Source of the DNA: Thermotoga petrophila RKU-1
GTDB taxonomy: Bacteria > Thermotogota > Thermotogae > Thermotogales > Thermotogaceae
Direction: 5' to 3'
Assembly: GCF_000016785.1 (NCBI RefSeq)
Contig: NC_009486.1
Coordinates: forward strand, 1,302,001-1,366,000
DNA: 64,000 nucleotides
In this document: positions 1 to 9,490 of the stretch, one piece after another
Numbering within the stretch: position 1 is the stretch's first letter
How the letters are laid out: the number at the start of each line of letters is the position of its first letter
Translations under genes and position numbers: made by a program
The notes under the pieces: generated by a model
Database searches by the model: none
What the model saw: only the letters and a program-made list of their open reading frames with translations
What the model was told of the DNA's origin: nothing

Positions 1-222
1 TTCACAAAAGGTTACAAACCCCAGTTCTACATAAGAACCGCTGACGTTACAGGGGAAATCGTAGGACTTCCTGAAGGTGTCGAAATGGTTATGCCTGGAG
101 ACCACGTCGAAATGGAAATAGAACTCATCTACCCTGTCGCTATTGAAAAGGGACAGAGATTCGCTGTAAGAGAAGGTGGAAGAACAGTTGGAGCTGGTGT
201 GGTCACAGAAGTCATCGAGTGA
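1..222 (+). CDS. tuf: Elongation factor Tu, C-terminal end (partial)
   Basis: The reading frame is open from base 1 to a TGA at 220-222 and gives the last 73 residues of EF-Tu. It matches domain 3, with the motifs [29 protein letters not shown] and [15 protein letters not shown]-Tu brings aminoacyl-tRNA to the ribosome as a GTP complex. The GTPase domain lies outside the window. The gene sits just ahead of rpsJ, the usual str-S10 junction in deep-branching bacteria. The stop codon is inside a terminator-like hairpin. Confidence 0.97.
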   Translation, partial: FTKGYKPQFYIRTADVTGEIVGLPEGVEMVMPGDHVEMEIELIYPVAIEKGQRFAVREGGRTVGAGVVTEVIE

Positions 223-246
223 GGGGGACGCTTCCCCCTCCTTTTT
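221..246 (+). terminator. Intrinsic terminator or attenuator between tuf and rpsJ
   Basis: GAGGGGGA (221-228) pairs perfectly with TCCCCCTC (233-240) around a 4-base loop, and is followed by CTTTTT at 241-246. This is a textbook Rho-independent terminator that starts inside the tuf stop codon. Only 26 bases separate it from the rpsJ ATG and I see no clear promoter there, so partial read-through is the likely route into the S10 operon. Confidence 0.8.
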
Positions 247-272
247 GAGAAAAGAGGGAGGGTGCTTAGAAT

Positions 273-581
273 ATGCCTGGACAGAAGATAAGGATAAAAC
301 TCAAAGCCTACGATCACGAGTTACTCGACGAATCGGCGAAAAAGATCGTTGAAGTCGCTAAATCCACGAATTCCAAAGTGTCCGGTCCCATTCCCTTGCC
401 AACGGAGCGGACACTCTATTGTGTCCTGAGATCTCCCATGAAACACAAGGACTCCAGAGAACACTTTGAAAAGAGAGTACACAAAAGGCTAATAGATATC
501 ATAGACCCATCTCCAAAGACCATCGATGCTTTGATGAGGATAAACCTCCCAGCAGGTGTCGACGTTGAGATCAAACTGTAA
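273..581 (+). CDS. rpsJ: Ribosomal protein uS10
   Basis: A 102-residue S10, full family length, starting [19 protein letters not shown] and containing the conserved SGPIPLPT loop. It is a small-subunit head protein and is also the NusE antitermination partner. ATG 273 follows a GGGAGGGTG ribosome site. It is the first gene of the S10 operon here, separated from tuf by a terminator-like hairpin. Confidence 0.98.
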   Translation: MPGQKIRIKLKAYDHELLDESAKKIVEVAKSTNSKVSGPIPLPTERTLYCVLRSPMKHKDSREHFEKRVHKRLIDIIDPSPKTIDALMRINLPAGVDVEIKL

Positions 582-599
582 TCCCTGGAGGTGTCTTTG

Positions 600-1223
600 A
601 TGAAGATGATAATTGGAAGAAAAATCGGTATGACGAGAGTATTCGTTGGAAATGATTCCGTTCCCGTTACAGTCATAAAGGCGGGGCCCTGTGTGGTTGT
701 CCAGAAAAAAACCGTTGAGAAAGACGGATACAACGCTGTGCAGCTTGGATTCGAGAAGGCTAAGAAGGTCAACAAACCTCTCGCAGGACACTTCAAAAAA
801 TTCGGTGTGGAACCGATGAAAATACTCAGAGAGTTCAGAGTAGAAAATCCCGACGAGTACGAACCCGGACAGGTAATAAAGGTTGACGTGTTTGAAAAAG
901 GTGAGTACGTGGACGTTACTGGCTGGACAAAAGGAAGAGGATTCGCTGGTGCGATGAAAAGATGGGGATTCAGCGGTGGACCGAAGAGCCACGGTTCCAA
1001 ATTCCATAGAGAACTCGGTTCTGTTGGTCAGCACACGGAACCTGCCAAGATATGGAAAGGTAAGAAAATGCCCGGAAGATATGGAAACGAGAGGGTAACT
1101 GTCAGAAATCTTCAAGTTGTGGATATCGATCCTGAAAACGACCTTTTAGTGGTCAAAGGTGGAGTCCCTGGAGCGAGGGGCGGGCTCGTTTTGATCAGGA
1201 GCGCCAAGGCCCCGAAAAAGTAA
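600..1223 (+). CDS. rplC: Ribosomal protein uL3
   Basis: A 207-residue L3, which organises the 23S rRNA 3' domain near the peptidyl transferase centre. It carries the family signature around [19 protein letters not shown] and the C-terminal [13 protein letters not shown]. An in-frame GTG at 591 lies inside the GGAGGTG ribosome site (587-593), so ATG 600 is the credible start. It follows rpsJ by 18 bases. Confidence 0.97.
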   Translation: MKMIIGRKIGMTRVFVGNDSVPVTVIKAGPCVVVQKKTVEKDGYNAVQLGFEKAKKVNKPLAGHFKKFGVEPMKILREFRVENPDEYEPGQVIKVDVFEKGEYVDVTGWTKGRGFAGAMKRWGFSGGPKSHGSKFHRELGSVGQHTEPAKIWKGKKMPGRYGNERVTVRNLQVVDIDPENDLLVVKGGVPGARGGLVLIRSAKAPKK

Positions 1224-1243
1224 CAGTGGAGGAGGAATAAAAG

Positions 1244-1951
1244 ATGGCTCAGGTGGATCTGTTGAATGTGAAGGGAGAAAAAGTAGGGACCCTGGAAATC
1301 AGTGATTTCGTTTTCAACATCGATCCCAACTACGACGTGATGTGGAGATACGTGGATATGCAGCTCTCCAACAGGAGAGCTGGAACTGCCTCTACGAAAA
1401 CAAGAGGAGAAGTCTCCGGTGGTGGCAGAAAACCCTGGCCGCAGAAACACACCGGAAGAGCAAGACACGGTTCCATAAGATCCCCCATCTGGAGGCATGG
1501 AGGAATTGCACACGGACCTAAACCGAGAGACTGGAGCAAAAAGCTCAACAAGAAAATGAAGAAGCTCGCTCTGCGATCTGCTCTCTCTGTGAAGTACAGA
1601 GAAAACAAACTCTTCGTACTCGATGATCTGAAACTCGAAAGGCCGAAGACGAAATTTCTGAAGGAAATCCTCCAGAACCTTCAGCTTTCCGACAAGAAAA
1701 CACTGATCGTCCTTCCATGGAAAGATGAAGGATACATGAATGTGAAACTCTCTGGAAAGAACCTTCCCAACGTGAAGGTAATAATTGCGGACAATCCGAA
1801 CAACAGCAAAAATGGTGAGAAGGCAGTAAGAATAGATGGACTCAATGTTTTTGACATGCTCAAGTACGATTACCTTGTGCTCACCCAGGACATGGTTTCC
1901 AAGATAGAGGAGGTGCTCGGAAATGAAGCAGGAAAAGCTCTCACTGAATGA
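1244..1951 (+). CDS. rplD: Ribosomal protein uL4
   Basis: A 235-residue L4, longer than the roughly 200 residues of E. coli. The extended loop containing [20 protein letters not shown] reaches into the exit tunnel and is intact. ATG 1244 follows GGAGGAGG. In enterobacteria L4 autoregulates the S10 operon; nothing in the sequence tells whether it does so here. Its last 29 bases overlap rplW. Confidence 0.97.
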   Translation: MAQVDLLNVKGEKVGTLEISDFVFNIDPNYDVMWRYVDMQLSNRRAGTASTKTRGEVSGGGRKPWPQKHTGRARHGSIRSPIWRHGGIAHGPKPRDWSKKLNKKMKKLALRSALSVKYRENKLFVLDDLKLERPKTKFLKEILQNLQLSDKKTLIVLPWKDEGYMNVKLSGKNLPNVKVIIADNPNNSKNGEKAVRIDGLNVFDMLKYDYLVLTQDMVSKIEEVLGNEAGKALTE

Positions 1952-2225
1952 TGTTCTAATCAGACCCATCATCACAGAAAAGGCTCTTATCCTCCGCGAA
2001 CAGAGGAAATACGTATTCGAGGTCAATCCACTTGCAAACAAGAACCTGGTAAAAGAGGCTGTTGAAAAGCTCTTCAATGTCAAAGTAGAAAAGGTGAACA
2101 TTCTCAACATGAAGCCCAAGCCGAAAAGAAGGGGTATCTTTGAAGGAAAGACCCGCAGCTGGAAAAAGGCTGTTGTAACTTTGAAGGAAGGTTACACAAT
2201 CAAAGAACTGGAAGGCGAACACTGA
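1923..2225 (+). CDS. rplW: Ribosomal protein uL23
   Basis: A 100-residue L23, located at the tunnel exit, where it contacts trigger factor and SRP in known ribosomes. Recognisable motifs are [22 protein letters not shown] and the basic loop [22 protein letters not shown]. The start overlaps rplD by 29 bases. The AGAGGAGGTG ribosome site (1906-1914) lies inside rplD, which suggests translational coupling. Confidence 0.97.
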   Translation: MKQEKLSLNDVLIRPIITEKALILREQRKYVFEVNPLANKNLVKEAVEKLFNVKVEKVNILNMKPKPKRRGIFEGKTRSWKKAVVTLKEGYTIKELEGEH

Positions 2226-2238
2226 GAGGGGTGAAGTC

Positions 2239-3069
2239 ATGGGACTCAAAAGATTCAAACCGGTTACCCCGGGAAGGCGTTTTATGGTTATCTCCGATTT
2301 TTCGGATATCACAAAGACAGAACCTGAAAAGTCGTTGCTCGCACCTCTCAAGAAAACAGGTGGAAGGAATCATCACGGAAGAGTTACTGTAAGGCACAGA
2401 GGTGGCGGGCACAAGAGAAGATACAGAATAATAGATTTCAAGAGATACGACAAAGCTGGAATTCCTGCGAAAGTGCTGGCCATTGAATACGATCCCAACA
2501 GATCAGCCAGAATAGCGCTTCTCCTTTACGCTGATGGAGAGAAAAGATATATTCTGGCACCCAAAGGTGTGAACGTGGGAGACACTCTCATGAGCGGACC
2601 CGATGCGGAAATAAGGCCAGGAAACGCACTTCCTCTTGAGAAGATACCCGTCGGTACCCTTGTCCACAACGTGGAGTTCACACCGGGCAAGGGTGGTCAG
2701 ATCGCAAGAGCAGCTGGTACATACTGTCAGATCATGGCGAAGGAAGGGAATTACGCTCTGCTCAGAATGCCTTCTGGAGAACTGAGAAAGGTACACATCA
2801 AATGCTACGCCACCGTCGGTGTTGTGGGCAACGAAGATCACAAGAACGAAGTCCACGGAAAGGCTGGAAGAGTGAGATGGCTCGGTAGAAGACCGCATGT
2901 CAGAGGAGTTGCCATGAATCCGGTGGATCACCCGCACGGTGGTGGTGAAGGAAGAGGTAAAGGTCACCATCCAACGAGTCCATGGGGCCTGCCAACCAAG
3001 GGCTACAAGACGAGACGTGGAAAGAGACCTTCTGACAAATTCATCGTCAGGAGAAGGAATGAAGCGTAA
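2239..3069 (+). CDS. rplB: Ribosomal protein uL2
   Basis: A 276-residue L2, standard length, one of the most conserved large-subunit proteins and needed for subunit association and peptidyl transfer. It contains [19 protein letters not shown] near the N-terminus and the C-terminal signature [16 protein letters not shown] with the conserved histidine. ATG 2239 follows GAGGGGTGA. Confidence 0.98.
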   Translation: MGLKRFKPVTPGRRFMVISDFSDITKTEPEKSLLAPLKKTGGRNHHGRVTVRHRGGGHKRRYRIIDFKRYDKAGIPAKVLAIEYDPNRSARIALLLYADGEKRYILAPKGVNVGDTLMSGPDAEIRPGNALPLEKIPVGTLVHNVEFTPGKGGQIARAAGTYCQIMAKEGNYALLRMPSGELRKVHIKCYATVGVVGNEDHKNEVHGKAGRVRWLGRRPHVRGVAMNPVDHPHGGGEGRGKGHHPTSPWGLPTKGYKTRRGKRPSDKFIVRRRNEA

Positions 3070-3082
3070 GGAGGTGAATTGA

Positions 3083-3370
3083 ATGGGTCGTTCCAGTAAG
3101 AAAGGACCCTATGTAGATAAAAAATTACTCGAAAAGATCAGAAAACTCAACGAAACTGGTGAAAAGAAAGTTATCAAAACATGGAGCAGAGCCTCTATGA
3201 TCATTCCTGAAATGGTAGGGCACACGATCGCAGTTTACAATGGTATGAAACACATACCGGTGTACATTACTGAAAACATGATCGGACACAGACTTGGAGA
3301 ATTTGCACCAACCAGAAGGTTTGGAGGTCATGCCGACAAAAAAGCGAAAAAAGGTGAATTGAAGAAGTGA
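3083..3370 (+). CDS. rpsS: Ribosomal protein uS19
   Basis: A 95-residue S19 starting [19 protein letters not shown], with the family motif [22 protein letters not shown]. It binds in the 30S head with S13. ATG 3083 follows GGAGGTGA. The gene is intact and of normal length. Confidence 0.98.
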
Positions 3371-3381
3371 GGAGGGAAAGA

Positions 3382-3861
3382 ATGAAGCTCCAGGTACCCA
3401 GAAGCAGTTTGAAGCGTTCAATTTTTCATAAAAAGAGAAAAGAGCTCCTGTCTTCTCTTCCGAAGATTGAAGCTAAGGCTGTGGCAAGATACATAAGGAT
3501 CTCTCCAAGAAAAGCCAGAGCCATAGCAAACACAATAAGAGGGAAATCCGTCGAAGAAGCTTTCCAGATTCTTGCTTTTTCACCGAAGAAGGCCGCAAGA
3601 ATAATGGAAAAGGTATTGAAGTCGGCTGTCGCGAATGCCGAAAATAACTTTGGGTTGAGTGTCGAGAATCTTTACGTTTCTGAGTGCTACGTTAACGACG
3701 GTCCAAGGATGAAAAGAATCTGGCCCAGAGGAAGAGGAAGGGCGGATATCATTCAGAAAAGAATGTCCCACATCACAATTGTGGTGAGGGATCGGAGTAA
3801 AGAAGATGAATACAGGAAAGCTCTTGAAGAATTAGAAAAGAAGATATCATCCGAAGAGTGA
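3382..3861 (+). CDS. rplV: Ribosomal protein uL22, with terminal extensions
   Basis: A 159-residue L22, larger than the usual ~110. A basic N-terminal extension of about 35 residues precedes the core beginning [16 protein letters not shown], and an acidic C-terminal tail follows the tunnel hairpin ([21 protein letters not shown]). A GTG at 3367 is in frame but lies upstream of the GGAGGG ribosome site (3371-3376), so ATG 3382 is the start. Confidence 0.95.
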
Positions 3862-3870
3862 GGTGATACG

Positions 3871-4500
3871 GTGGGTCAGAAAGTGCATCCCCGCGGCTTC
3901 AGGTTGGGTCTGAGTGCCGACTGGCAAGCAAAATGGTTCAACGAAAAGAATTACAAAGAGTGGCTCCTCGAGGATGAAGAGATAAGAAAGTTCATAAAGA
4001 ACAGGTATTACCATGCTGGGATTAGCGAGATATACGTAGAAAGACCTGACGCTGAAAGGATCAACATAACCGTGAAAACAGCAAGACCTGGAATCATCAT
4101 AGGAAGGAAAGGTGCGGAGATAACGAGTTTGAGAGAGGAGCTGGAGAGGAAGTTCAACAGAAGGGTTGTTATTAATATTGAAGAGATAAAAACGCCCGAA
4201 CTCGATGCACAGCTTGTTGCCGAGTCTATAGCTTCCCGTATAGAAAAGAGGGCATCTTACAAAGTGGCAATGAAGAGAGCAATAATGAACGCCATGAGAA
4301 AGGGTGCACAGGGAATAAAAGTGATGGTCGCTGGAAGGCTCGGTGGAGCTGAGATCGCCAGAAGAGAATGGTACCTCAGAGGAAGACTGCCTCTTCAGAA
4401 ATTGAAGGCGATCATAGATTATGGAACGGCCACTGCGTGGACCAAGTACGGTACTATCGGCATCAAAGTGTGGATCTACAAAGGAGATGCTGATATCTAA
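3871..4500 (+). CDS. rpsC: Ribosomal protein uS3
   Basis: A 209-residue S3 from a GTG start preceded by GAGGTGAT. It contains the KH-domain signature [14 protein letters not shown] and the C-terminal signature [18 protein letters not shown]. It forms part of the mRNA entry channel. A shorter ATG start would remove the conserved VHPRGFRLG, so GTG 3871 is preferred. Confidence 0.97.
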   Translation: MGQKVHPRGFRLGLSADWQAKWFNEKNYKEWLLEDEEIRKFIKNRYYHAGISEIYVERPDAERINITVKTARPGIIIGRKGAEITSLREELERKFNRRVVINIEEIKTPELDAQLVAESIASRIEKRASYKVAMKRAIMNAMRKGAQGIKVMVAGRLGGAEIARREWYLRGRLPLQKLKAIIDYGTATAWTKYGTIGIKVWIYKGDADI

Positions 4501-4514
4501 GGGAGGTAATTGCC

Positions 4515-4943
4515 ATGTTGATGCCAAGAAGGGTCAAATACAGAAAACAACAAAGAGGAAGAATGAAAGGAAAAGCCAAGGGAGGAACATTTGTTCAGTT
4601 CGGTGAATGGGGTCTCAAAGCACTCGAACCAGCTTGGATCACAGCCCAGCAGATAGAAGCTTGCCGAATTGCCATGCTGAGGGCTATGAAAAGATCCGGA
4701 AAGATCTGGATAAGAATATTCCCTGACAAACCTTACACGAAAAAACCACCTGAATCCAGGATGGGAAAAGGTAAGGGTAACGTTGAAGGATGGGTCGCCG
4801 TTGTGAAACCCGGGAAGATTCTCTTTGAAGTGGCGGGAGTCGATGAGGAAACAGCCCATGAAGCTCTCAGGTACGCTGCGAGTAAACTTCCCATAGCTAC
4901 TAAGGTAGTTCCCCGTCACCATATTGGGGGTGAGGCAGTATGA
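4515..4943 (+). CDS. rplP: Ribosomal protein uL16
   Basis: A 142-residue L16 (family ~136-145), beginning [19 protein letters not shown] and including [19 protein letters not shown]. It lies at the A-site region of the 50S subunit. ATG 4515 follows GGGAGGTAA. Its end overlaps rpmC by 4 bases (ATGA). Confidence 0.97.
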   Translation: MLMPRRVKYRKQQRGRMKGKAKGGTFVQFGEWGLKALEPAWITAQQIEACRIAMLRAMKRSGKIWIRIFPDKPYTKKPPESRMGKGKGNVEGWVAVVKPGKILFEVAGVDEETAHEALRYAASKLPIATKVVPRHHIGGEAV

Positions 4944-5140
4944 AGGCTTCCGAACTCAGGAATTACACAGATGAAGAATTGAAGAATCTTCTCGAAGAAA
5001 AGAAGAGACAGCTCATGGAACTCAGATTCCAACTTGCAATGGGACAGCTGAAGAATACTTCTCTCATAAAGCTCACTAAAAGAGACATCGCAAGAATAAA
5101 GACCATTCTTAGAGAGAGGGAGTTAGGCATAAGGAGGTGA
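4940..5140 (+). CDS. rpmC: Ribosomal protein uL29
   Basis: A 66-residue two-helix L29 with the motif [17 protein letters not shown], located at the tunnel exit beside L23. The start overlaps the rplP stop as ATGA, indicating translational coupling. Confidence 0.97.
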   Translation: MKASELRNYTDEELKNLLEEKKRQLMELRFQLAMGQLKNTSLIKLTKRDIARIKTILRERELGIRR

Positions 5141-5144
5141 AAAT

Positions 5145-5468
5145 ATGCCCAGGAAACGTTTGACTGGAATAGTTGTGAGCGATAAAATGGACAAGACAGT
5201 AGTTGTTGCCGTGGAAAAGCTCGTTCAGCACCCGATTTACAAAAAATACGTGAAAAGGACGAAAAAATATCACGCACACGATGAAAGGAACGAATGTAAA
5301 ATAGGAGATGTTGTTGAAATAGAAGAGACAAGGCCTCTCAGCAAAACTAAGAGATGGAGAGTCGTCAGGATCATTCAAAGGTTTGAACCCGAAAGAGTAC
5401 TGAAAGAAGAAGAGGACATTCAGGAAGAAATAGAAGCAGTCGAGGGCAAGGGAGGGGTTGAATCATGA
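5145..5468 (+). CDS. rpsQ: Ribosomal protein uS17, C-terminally extended
   Basis: A 107-residue S17 (typical 80-90). The OB-fold core ([19 protein letters not shown], then [19 protein letters not shown]) is normal. About 20 extra residues at the C-terminus are very acidic ([17 protein letters not shown]). Similar tails occur in other thermophile S17 proteins. ATG 5145 follows AAGGAGGTGA. Confidence 0.96.
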   Translation: MPRKRLTGIVVSDKMDKTVVVAVEKLVQHPIYKKYVKRTKKYHAHDERNECKIGDVVEIEETRPLSKTKRWRVVRIIQRFEPERVLKEEEDIQEEIEAVEGKGGVES

Positions 5469-5833
5469 TACAGCAAGAGACCTACCTCAATGTGGCTGAT
5501 AACTCCGGTGCCAAAAAGCTCAGAGTTATAAGGGTTATCGGTGGGTTTCATAAAAAGTACGGAACGGTTGGAGATATAGTCGTGTGTTCAGTCAGAGAAG
5601 CCATCCCAAATTCTGATGTGAAAAAGGGAGACGTGGTCAGAGCAGTTATCGTGAGAACAAAGAAGGAAATCAGAAGGAGTGATGGTACTTACATCAGATT
5701 CGATGACAACGCGGCTGTTCTCATTGACAAGTTCAACGCTCCCAGAGGTACCAGAATCTTTGGACCGGTTGCGAGGGAACTCAGAGAAAAAGGTTTCATG
5801 AAAATAGTATCCCTCGCACCAGAAGTTTGGTGA
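5465..5833 (+). CDS. rplN: Ribosomal protein uL14
   Basis: A 122-residue L14, exact family length, with [19 protein letters not shown] and the signature [17 protein letters not shown]. It sits at the 50S-30S interface. ATG 5465 overlaps the rpsQ stop by 4 bases. Confidence 0.98.
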   Translation: MIQQETYLNVADNSGAKKLRVIRVIGGFHKKYGTVGDIVVCSVREAIPNSDVKKGDVVRAVIVRTKKEIRRSDGTYIRFDDNAAVLIDKFNAPRGTRIFGPVARELREKGFMKIVSLAPEVW

Positions 5834-5845
5834 GGTGATACGGAG

Positions 5846-6163
5846 ATGAGGATAAAAAAGGGTGATCTCGTCGAAGTAATTTCTGGAAAAGACAAGGGAA
5901 AAAGGGGAAAAGTACTCAGAGTGATTCCAAAGGAAAACAAAGTCATCGTTGAAAATGTGAACATGGTGAAAAGGCACCAGAGACCTATTCCCCAGCTTCG
6001 TGAGGGTGGAATCATAGAGAGAGAAGCGCCAATTTACGCATCCAAAGTCATGGTTGTCTGTCCTGCTTGTGATAAGAGAACAAGGGTTGGCTACAGGTTC
6101 ACCGAAGATGGAAAAAAGGTAAGATACTGCAAGAAGTGTGGTGAGATCATTGACAAAGATTGA
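5846..6163 (+). CDS. rplX: Ribosomal protein uL24, zinc-ribbon form
   Basis: A 105-residue L24 with an N-terminal KOW motif ([20 protein letters not shown]). The C-terminal part holds two CxxC pairs, VCPACDK and YCKKCGE, which look like a zinc ribbon. L24 initiates 50S assembly and lies near the tunnel exit. ATG 5846 follows GAGGTGAT. Confidence 0.96.
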   Translation: MRIKKGDLVEVISGKDKGKRGKVLRVIPKENKVIVENVNMVKRHQRPIPQLREGGIIEREAPIYASKVMVVCPACDKRTRVGYRFTEDGKKVRYCKKCGEIIDKD

Positions 6164-6176
6164 GGGAGGAATCGGT

Positions 6177-6731
6177 ATGAGATATGAATACGTTCCTCTG
6201 AAAGATCAGTACGAAAAGGAAATAGTACCCGCTTTGATGAAAGAGTTCAACTACAAAAACATCCATCAGGTTCCAAAGTTGGTCAAAATCGTTATAAACA
6301 TGGGAATTGGCGAAGGTTCCAGAAACTACGACCTCATAGAACGACACGCGAACGAGCTCGCAAAAATTACAGGGCAGAAACCAATCGTTACAAGGGCGAG
6401 GAAGAGTATTTCCAACTTCAAGATAAGGAAGGGAATGCCGATAGGTTTGAAAGTAACCCTCAGAGGAGCAAGGATGTACAATTTTCTCTACAAACTCATA
6501 AACATCGTGCTGCCCAAGGTGAGGGACTTCAGGGGACTCGATCCCAATTCCTTTGACGGAAGAGGGAATTACTCCTTTGGTCTTTCAGAACAGCTGGTTT
6601 TCCCTGAACTGAGTCCGGATGAAGTCAGAAGAATACAAGGAATGGACATCACCATCGTCACAACTGCAAAGACAGATCAGGAAGCCAGAAGGCTTCTTGA
6701 GCTCTTTGGCATGCCTTTCAAGAGAGGATAA
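6177..6731 (+). CDS. rplE: Ribosomal protein uL5
   Basis: A 184-residue L5 that binds 5S rRNA in the central protuberance. Motifs are [17 protein letters not shown] and [20 protein letters not shown]. The frame is open back to 6138 inside rplX, but the ribosome site GAGGGAGG (6162-6169) directs initiation to ATG 6177. Confidence 0.97.
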   Translation: MRYEYVPLKDQYEKEIVPALMKEFNYKNIHQVPKLVKIVINMGIGEGSRNYDLIERHANELAKITGQKPIVTRARKSISNFKIRKGMPIGLKVTLRGARMYNFLYKLINIVLPKVRDFRGLDPNSFDGRGNYSFGLSEQLVFPELSPDEVRRIQGMDITIVTTAKTDQEARRLLELFGMPFKRG

Positions 6732-6745
6732 CGGAGGTGAGATGA

Positions 6746-6931
6746 ATGGCCAAGAAGGCGATGATAGAAAGATGGAAGAAACCGAAGAAGTACAAGGTTC
6801 GTGAGTACACAAGGTGCCACATCTGTGGACGCCCGAGAGCGGTGTACAGAGAATTCGGACTCTGCAGGGTTTGTTTCAGGAAGCTTGCTCTGGAAGGAAA
6901 GCTCCCCGGAGTTCGGAAGGCAAGCTGGTAA
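6746..6931 (+). CDS. rpsZ: Ribosomal protein uS14, zinc-binding type Z
   Basis: A 61-residue S14 of the short zinc-binding class. The metal site is [20 protein letters not shown], giving C-x2-C-x12-C-x2-C. ATG 6746 follows GGAGGTGA. It lies between rplE and rpsH as in the canonical spc order. Confidence 0.98.
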   Translation: MAKKAMIERWKKPKKYKVREYTRCHICGRPRAVYREFGLCRVCFRKLALEGKLPGVRKASW

Positions 6932-6946
6932 GGGAGGGATGGTACT

Positions 6947-7351
6947 GTGTGGAGCGATCCAATTGCCGACATGCTAACAAGAATCAGAAATGCCAATATG
7001 GTTTTCAAAGAATATACGGATATACCTGCTTCTAACCTCAAGAAGAAGATCTGCGAGATCCTGAAAAGAGAAGGATTCATAGCGGACTACAAATACATCG
7101 AGGATGGAAAGCAGGGAATACTGAGGGTTTACCTCAAATACAAAGGCGGAAGGAAGAACAGAGAAAGAGTCATTCACGGTATCGTCAGAGTGTCTCACTC
7201 AGGTAGGAGAATTTACGTTGACAAGGATCATATTCCAAAAGTGAAAAACGGTCTTGGAATAGCCATACTCACTACTTCGAAGGGCGTTCTAACAGATAAA
7301 GAAGCTCGTCAGCTTGGAGTCGGCGGAGAAGTAATCGCTTACGTCTGGTGA
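6947..7351 (+). CDS. rpsH: Ribosomal protein uS8
   Basis: A 134-residue S8 with a GTG start after GGGAGGG. It begins [16 protein letters not shown] and ends with the signature [21 protein letters not shown]8 binds 16S helix 21 and in E. coli represses the spc operon. The bases GGTACTGTG that span this start occur again at the rpsE start. Confidence 0.97.
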
Positions 7352-7364
7352 GGAGGTGTTTTGA

Positions 7365-7919
7365 ATGTCTCGACTCGCGAAAAAGCCCATAGTCTTACCA
7401 CAGGGTGTTACGGTTGAAATAAAAGACAACGTTGTTAAGGTGAAGGGACCCAAGGGAGAACTCAGTCAGGAATTTCTCCCTTACGTGAAAATAGAAGTTG
7501 AAGGTAATGAAGTCTGGGTAAGACCCAACGAGAATCAGATTATAAGAAAATCTGACTGGAGAAAGATAAAGATGTTCCAGGGAACTTACTGGTCCCTCAT
7601 CAGAAATATGGTTGTTGGTGTAACAGAAGGCTACAAGAAAGAGCTGGAAATCGTAGGAATCGGTTACAGGGCTCAGCTTCAGGGGAATACAGTAGTGATG
7701 AACCTTGGTTACGCTCATCCCGTTGTTTACGAGATACCCTCTGATGTGAAAATTGAAGTTCCTGCACCGAACAGGATAGTTGTTTCTGGCATCGATAAAC
7801 AGAGGGTTGGACAGGTTGCCGCTGAGATCAGAGCGTTCAGACCACCAAATGTCTACACCGGAAAGGGAATCAGGTATGTTGGTGAAGTGGTGAGACAGAA
7901 AGAAGGTAAGAAAGCATAA
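7365..7919 (+). CDS. rplF: Ribosomal protein uL6
   Basis: A 184-residue L6 made of two repeated domains, starting [19 protein letters not shown] and ending with the signature [22 protein letters not shown]. It stabilises the base of the L7/L12 stalk region. ATG 7365 follows GAGGAGGTG. Confidence 0.97.
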
Positions 7920-7933
7920 AGGGGGTAGCTGAA

Positions 7934-8302
7934 ATGATAAAGAAGGAGTCAAAAAAAGAGCAGCGACTCAGAAGGCACAGAAGAGTTAGGAAAAAGGTGT
8001 TTGGAACTCCCGAAAGACCAAGGCTCTGTGTTTTCAGAAGCAATAAACACATATACGCACAGATCATAGATGACACTATAGGCCACACTCTTGTTTCCGC
8101 TTCTACTCTCGACCCCGAGCTGAGGGAAAAGCTTCAGAAAACGTGGAACGTAGAGGCAGCCAAAGAAGTAGGGCTTCTCATAGGAAAAAGGGCTCTCGAA
8201 AAGGGAATAAAGAAGGTCGTGTTCGATAGAGGCGGATACAAGTACCACGGTAGGGTTAAGGCACTGGCGGATGGTGCCAGAGAAGCTGGACTCGAATTCT
8301 GA
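7934..8302 (+). CDS. rplR: Ribosomal protein uL18
   Basis: A 122-residue L18, a 5S rRNA-binding protein. The basic N-terminus is followed by [21 protein letters not shown], and the C-terminus has [23 protein letters not shown] 7934 follows GGGGGTAG. Confidence 0.97.
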
Positions 8303-8316
8303 AGGAGGGTGGTACT

Positions 8317-8853
8317 GTGGAAACACAGGGAGTTATGAAAGAAATACAGTATGAAGAATTCGAAGAGAAGATAATAGAAATAAGGAGAACCTCCAAAGTC
8401 ACAAAGGGTGGTAAGAATCTGAGCTTCAGAGTTGTTGCAATAGTTGGAAACAAAAACGGTAAAGTGGGACTGGGAATAGGAAAGGCAAGAGAGGTTCCTG
8501 AAGCGATCAGAAAGGCCATATCTGCTGCAAAGAGAAATATCATAGAGGTTCCTGTAATCAACGGAACCATACCGCACGAAATCATAGGAAGACAGGACGC
8601 TTCCAAAGTGCTTCTGAGACCAGCAGCGCCAGGTACAGGTATCATCGCAGGTGGTACTGTCCGAGCAGTTGTTGAACTCGCGGGTATTCAGAACATACTC
8701 ACAAAATCGCTCGGGTCCACCAATCCTTTGAACCTCGCTCTTGCAACAATGAACGGTCTGAAGAATCTCCTGGATCCAAGAAAAGTTGCAAAACTCAGGG
8801 ATATCTCAGTCGAAGAAGTGTTCAAAGGTGTGAGGAGGGAGGACAATGCCTAA
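8317..8853 (+). CDS. rpsE: Ribosomal protein uS5
   Basis: A 178-residue S5 containing [20 protein letters not shown] and [18 protein letters not shown]. It contributes to decoding accuracy and the mRNA entry helicase site. The start chosen is GTG 8317, seven or so bases after GAAGGAGGG; ATG 8335 is a weaker alternative. It overlaps rpmD by 8 bases. Confidence 0.95.
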
Positions 8854-9049
8854 GAAGCTGAAGATAAAACTGGTCAAGAGTCCCATCGGTTATTCCTGGG
8901 ATCAAAAGGATACGGTGAAGAGGCTTGGACTCAGGAAGCTCAACCAGATAGTCGTAAAGGATGACCTACCACAGATCAGAGGTATGATCAGAAAGGTGAG
9001 GCATCTGGTGGAAGTAGAGGAGATTGAGGAAGGGGGTAGCAACGCATGA
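8846..9049 (+). CDS. rpmD: Ribosomal protein uL30
   Basis: A 67-residue L30 with [19 protein letters not shown] and the conserved [13 protein letters not shown]. The start overlaps the end of rpsE by 8 bases, and GGAGGGAGG precedes it. A short acidic tail ([11 protein letters not shown]) follows the core. Confidence 0.96.
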
Positions 9050-9489
9050 GGCTTGAAGATCTGAGGCCAACTCCCGGGGCAATGAAAAAGAGGAAAAGAG
9101 TCGGTAGAGGTCCCGGATCTGGGCACGGAAAAACCAGTGGAAGGGGACACAAAGGACAGAAAGCCAGAGGAAGCGGAAAGGTTCACATCTGGTTTGAGGG
9201 TGGACAGACGCCTCTGCACAGAAGACTCCCCAAGAGAGGATTCAACAACATAAACAAAAAGGTTTATGCGGTTGTTAATGTCAAAGTTCTCGAAGAAAGG
9301 TTCGAAGCCAACGAAGAAGTAACTCCTGAAAAACTCATCGAAAGAAAGATCATAAAAGATCTGAAAGATGGGATAAAGATCCTCGGAGACGGAGAACTCA
9401 CCAAGCCACTGGTAGTCAAAGCACACGCTTTCAGTAAGAGCGCTGTAGAAAAGATAGAAAGTGCTGGTGGTAAGGCTGAGGTGATATGA
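9046..9489 (+). CDS. rplO: Ribosomal protein uL15
   Basis: A 147-residue L15 with the glycine-rich basic N-terminus ([20 protein letters not shown]) that threads into rRNA, and the C-terminal [21 protein letters not shown] 9046 overlaps the rpmD stop by 4 bases. Confidence 0.97.
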
Positions 9490-9490
9490 A

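Noticed and set aside
591-599. GTG start for rplC at 591
   Set aside because: The codon is inside the GGAGGTG ribosome site; ATG 600 gives the conserved N-terminus.
416-2119. Long minus-strand open frames opposite the ribosomal genes
   Set aside because: They lie antisense to strongly conserved ribosomal proteins, have low-complexity composition, lack ribosome sites and match no family.
3367-3381. GTG start for rplV at 3367
   Set aside because: It lies upstream of its own ribosome site; ATG 3382 fits.
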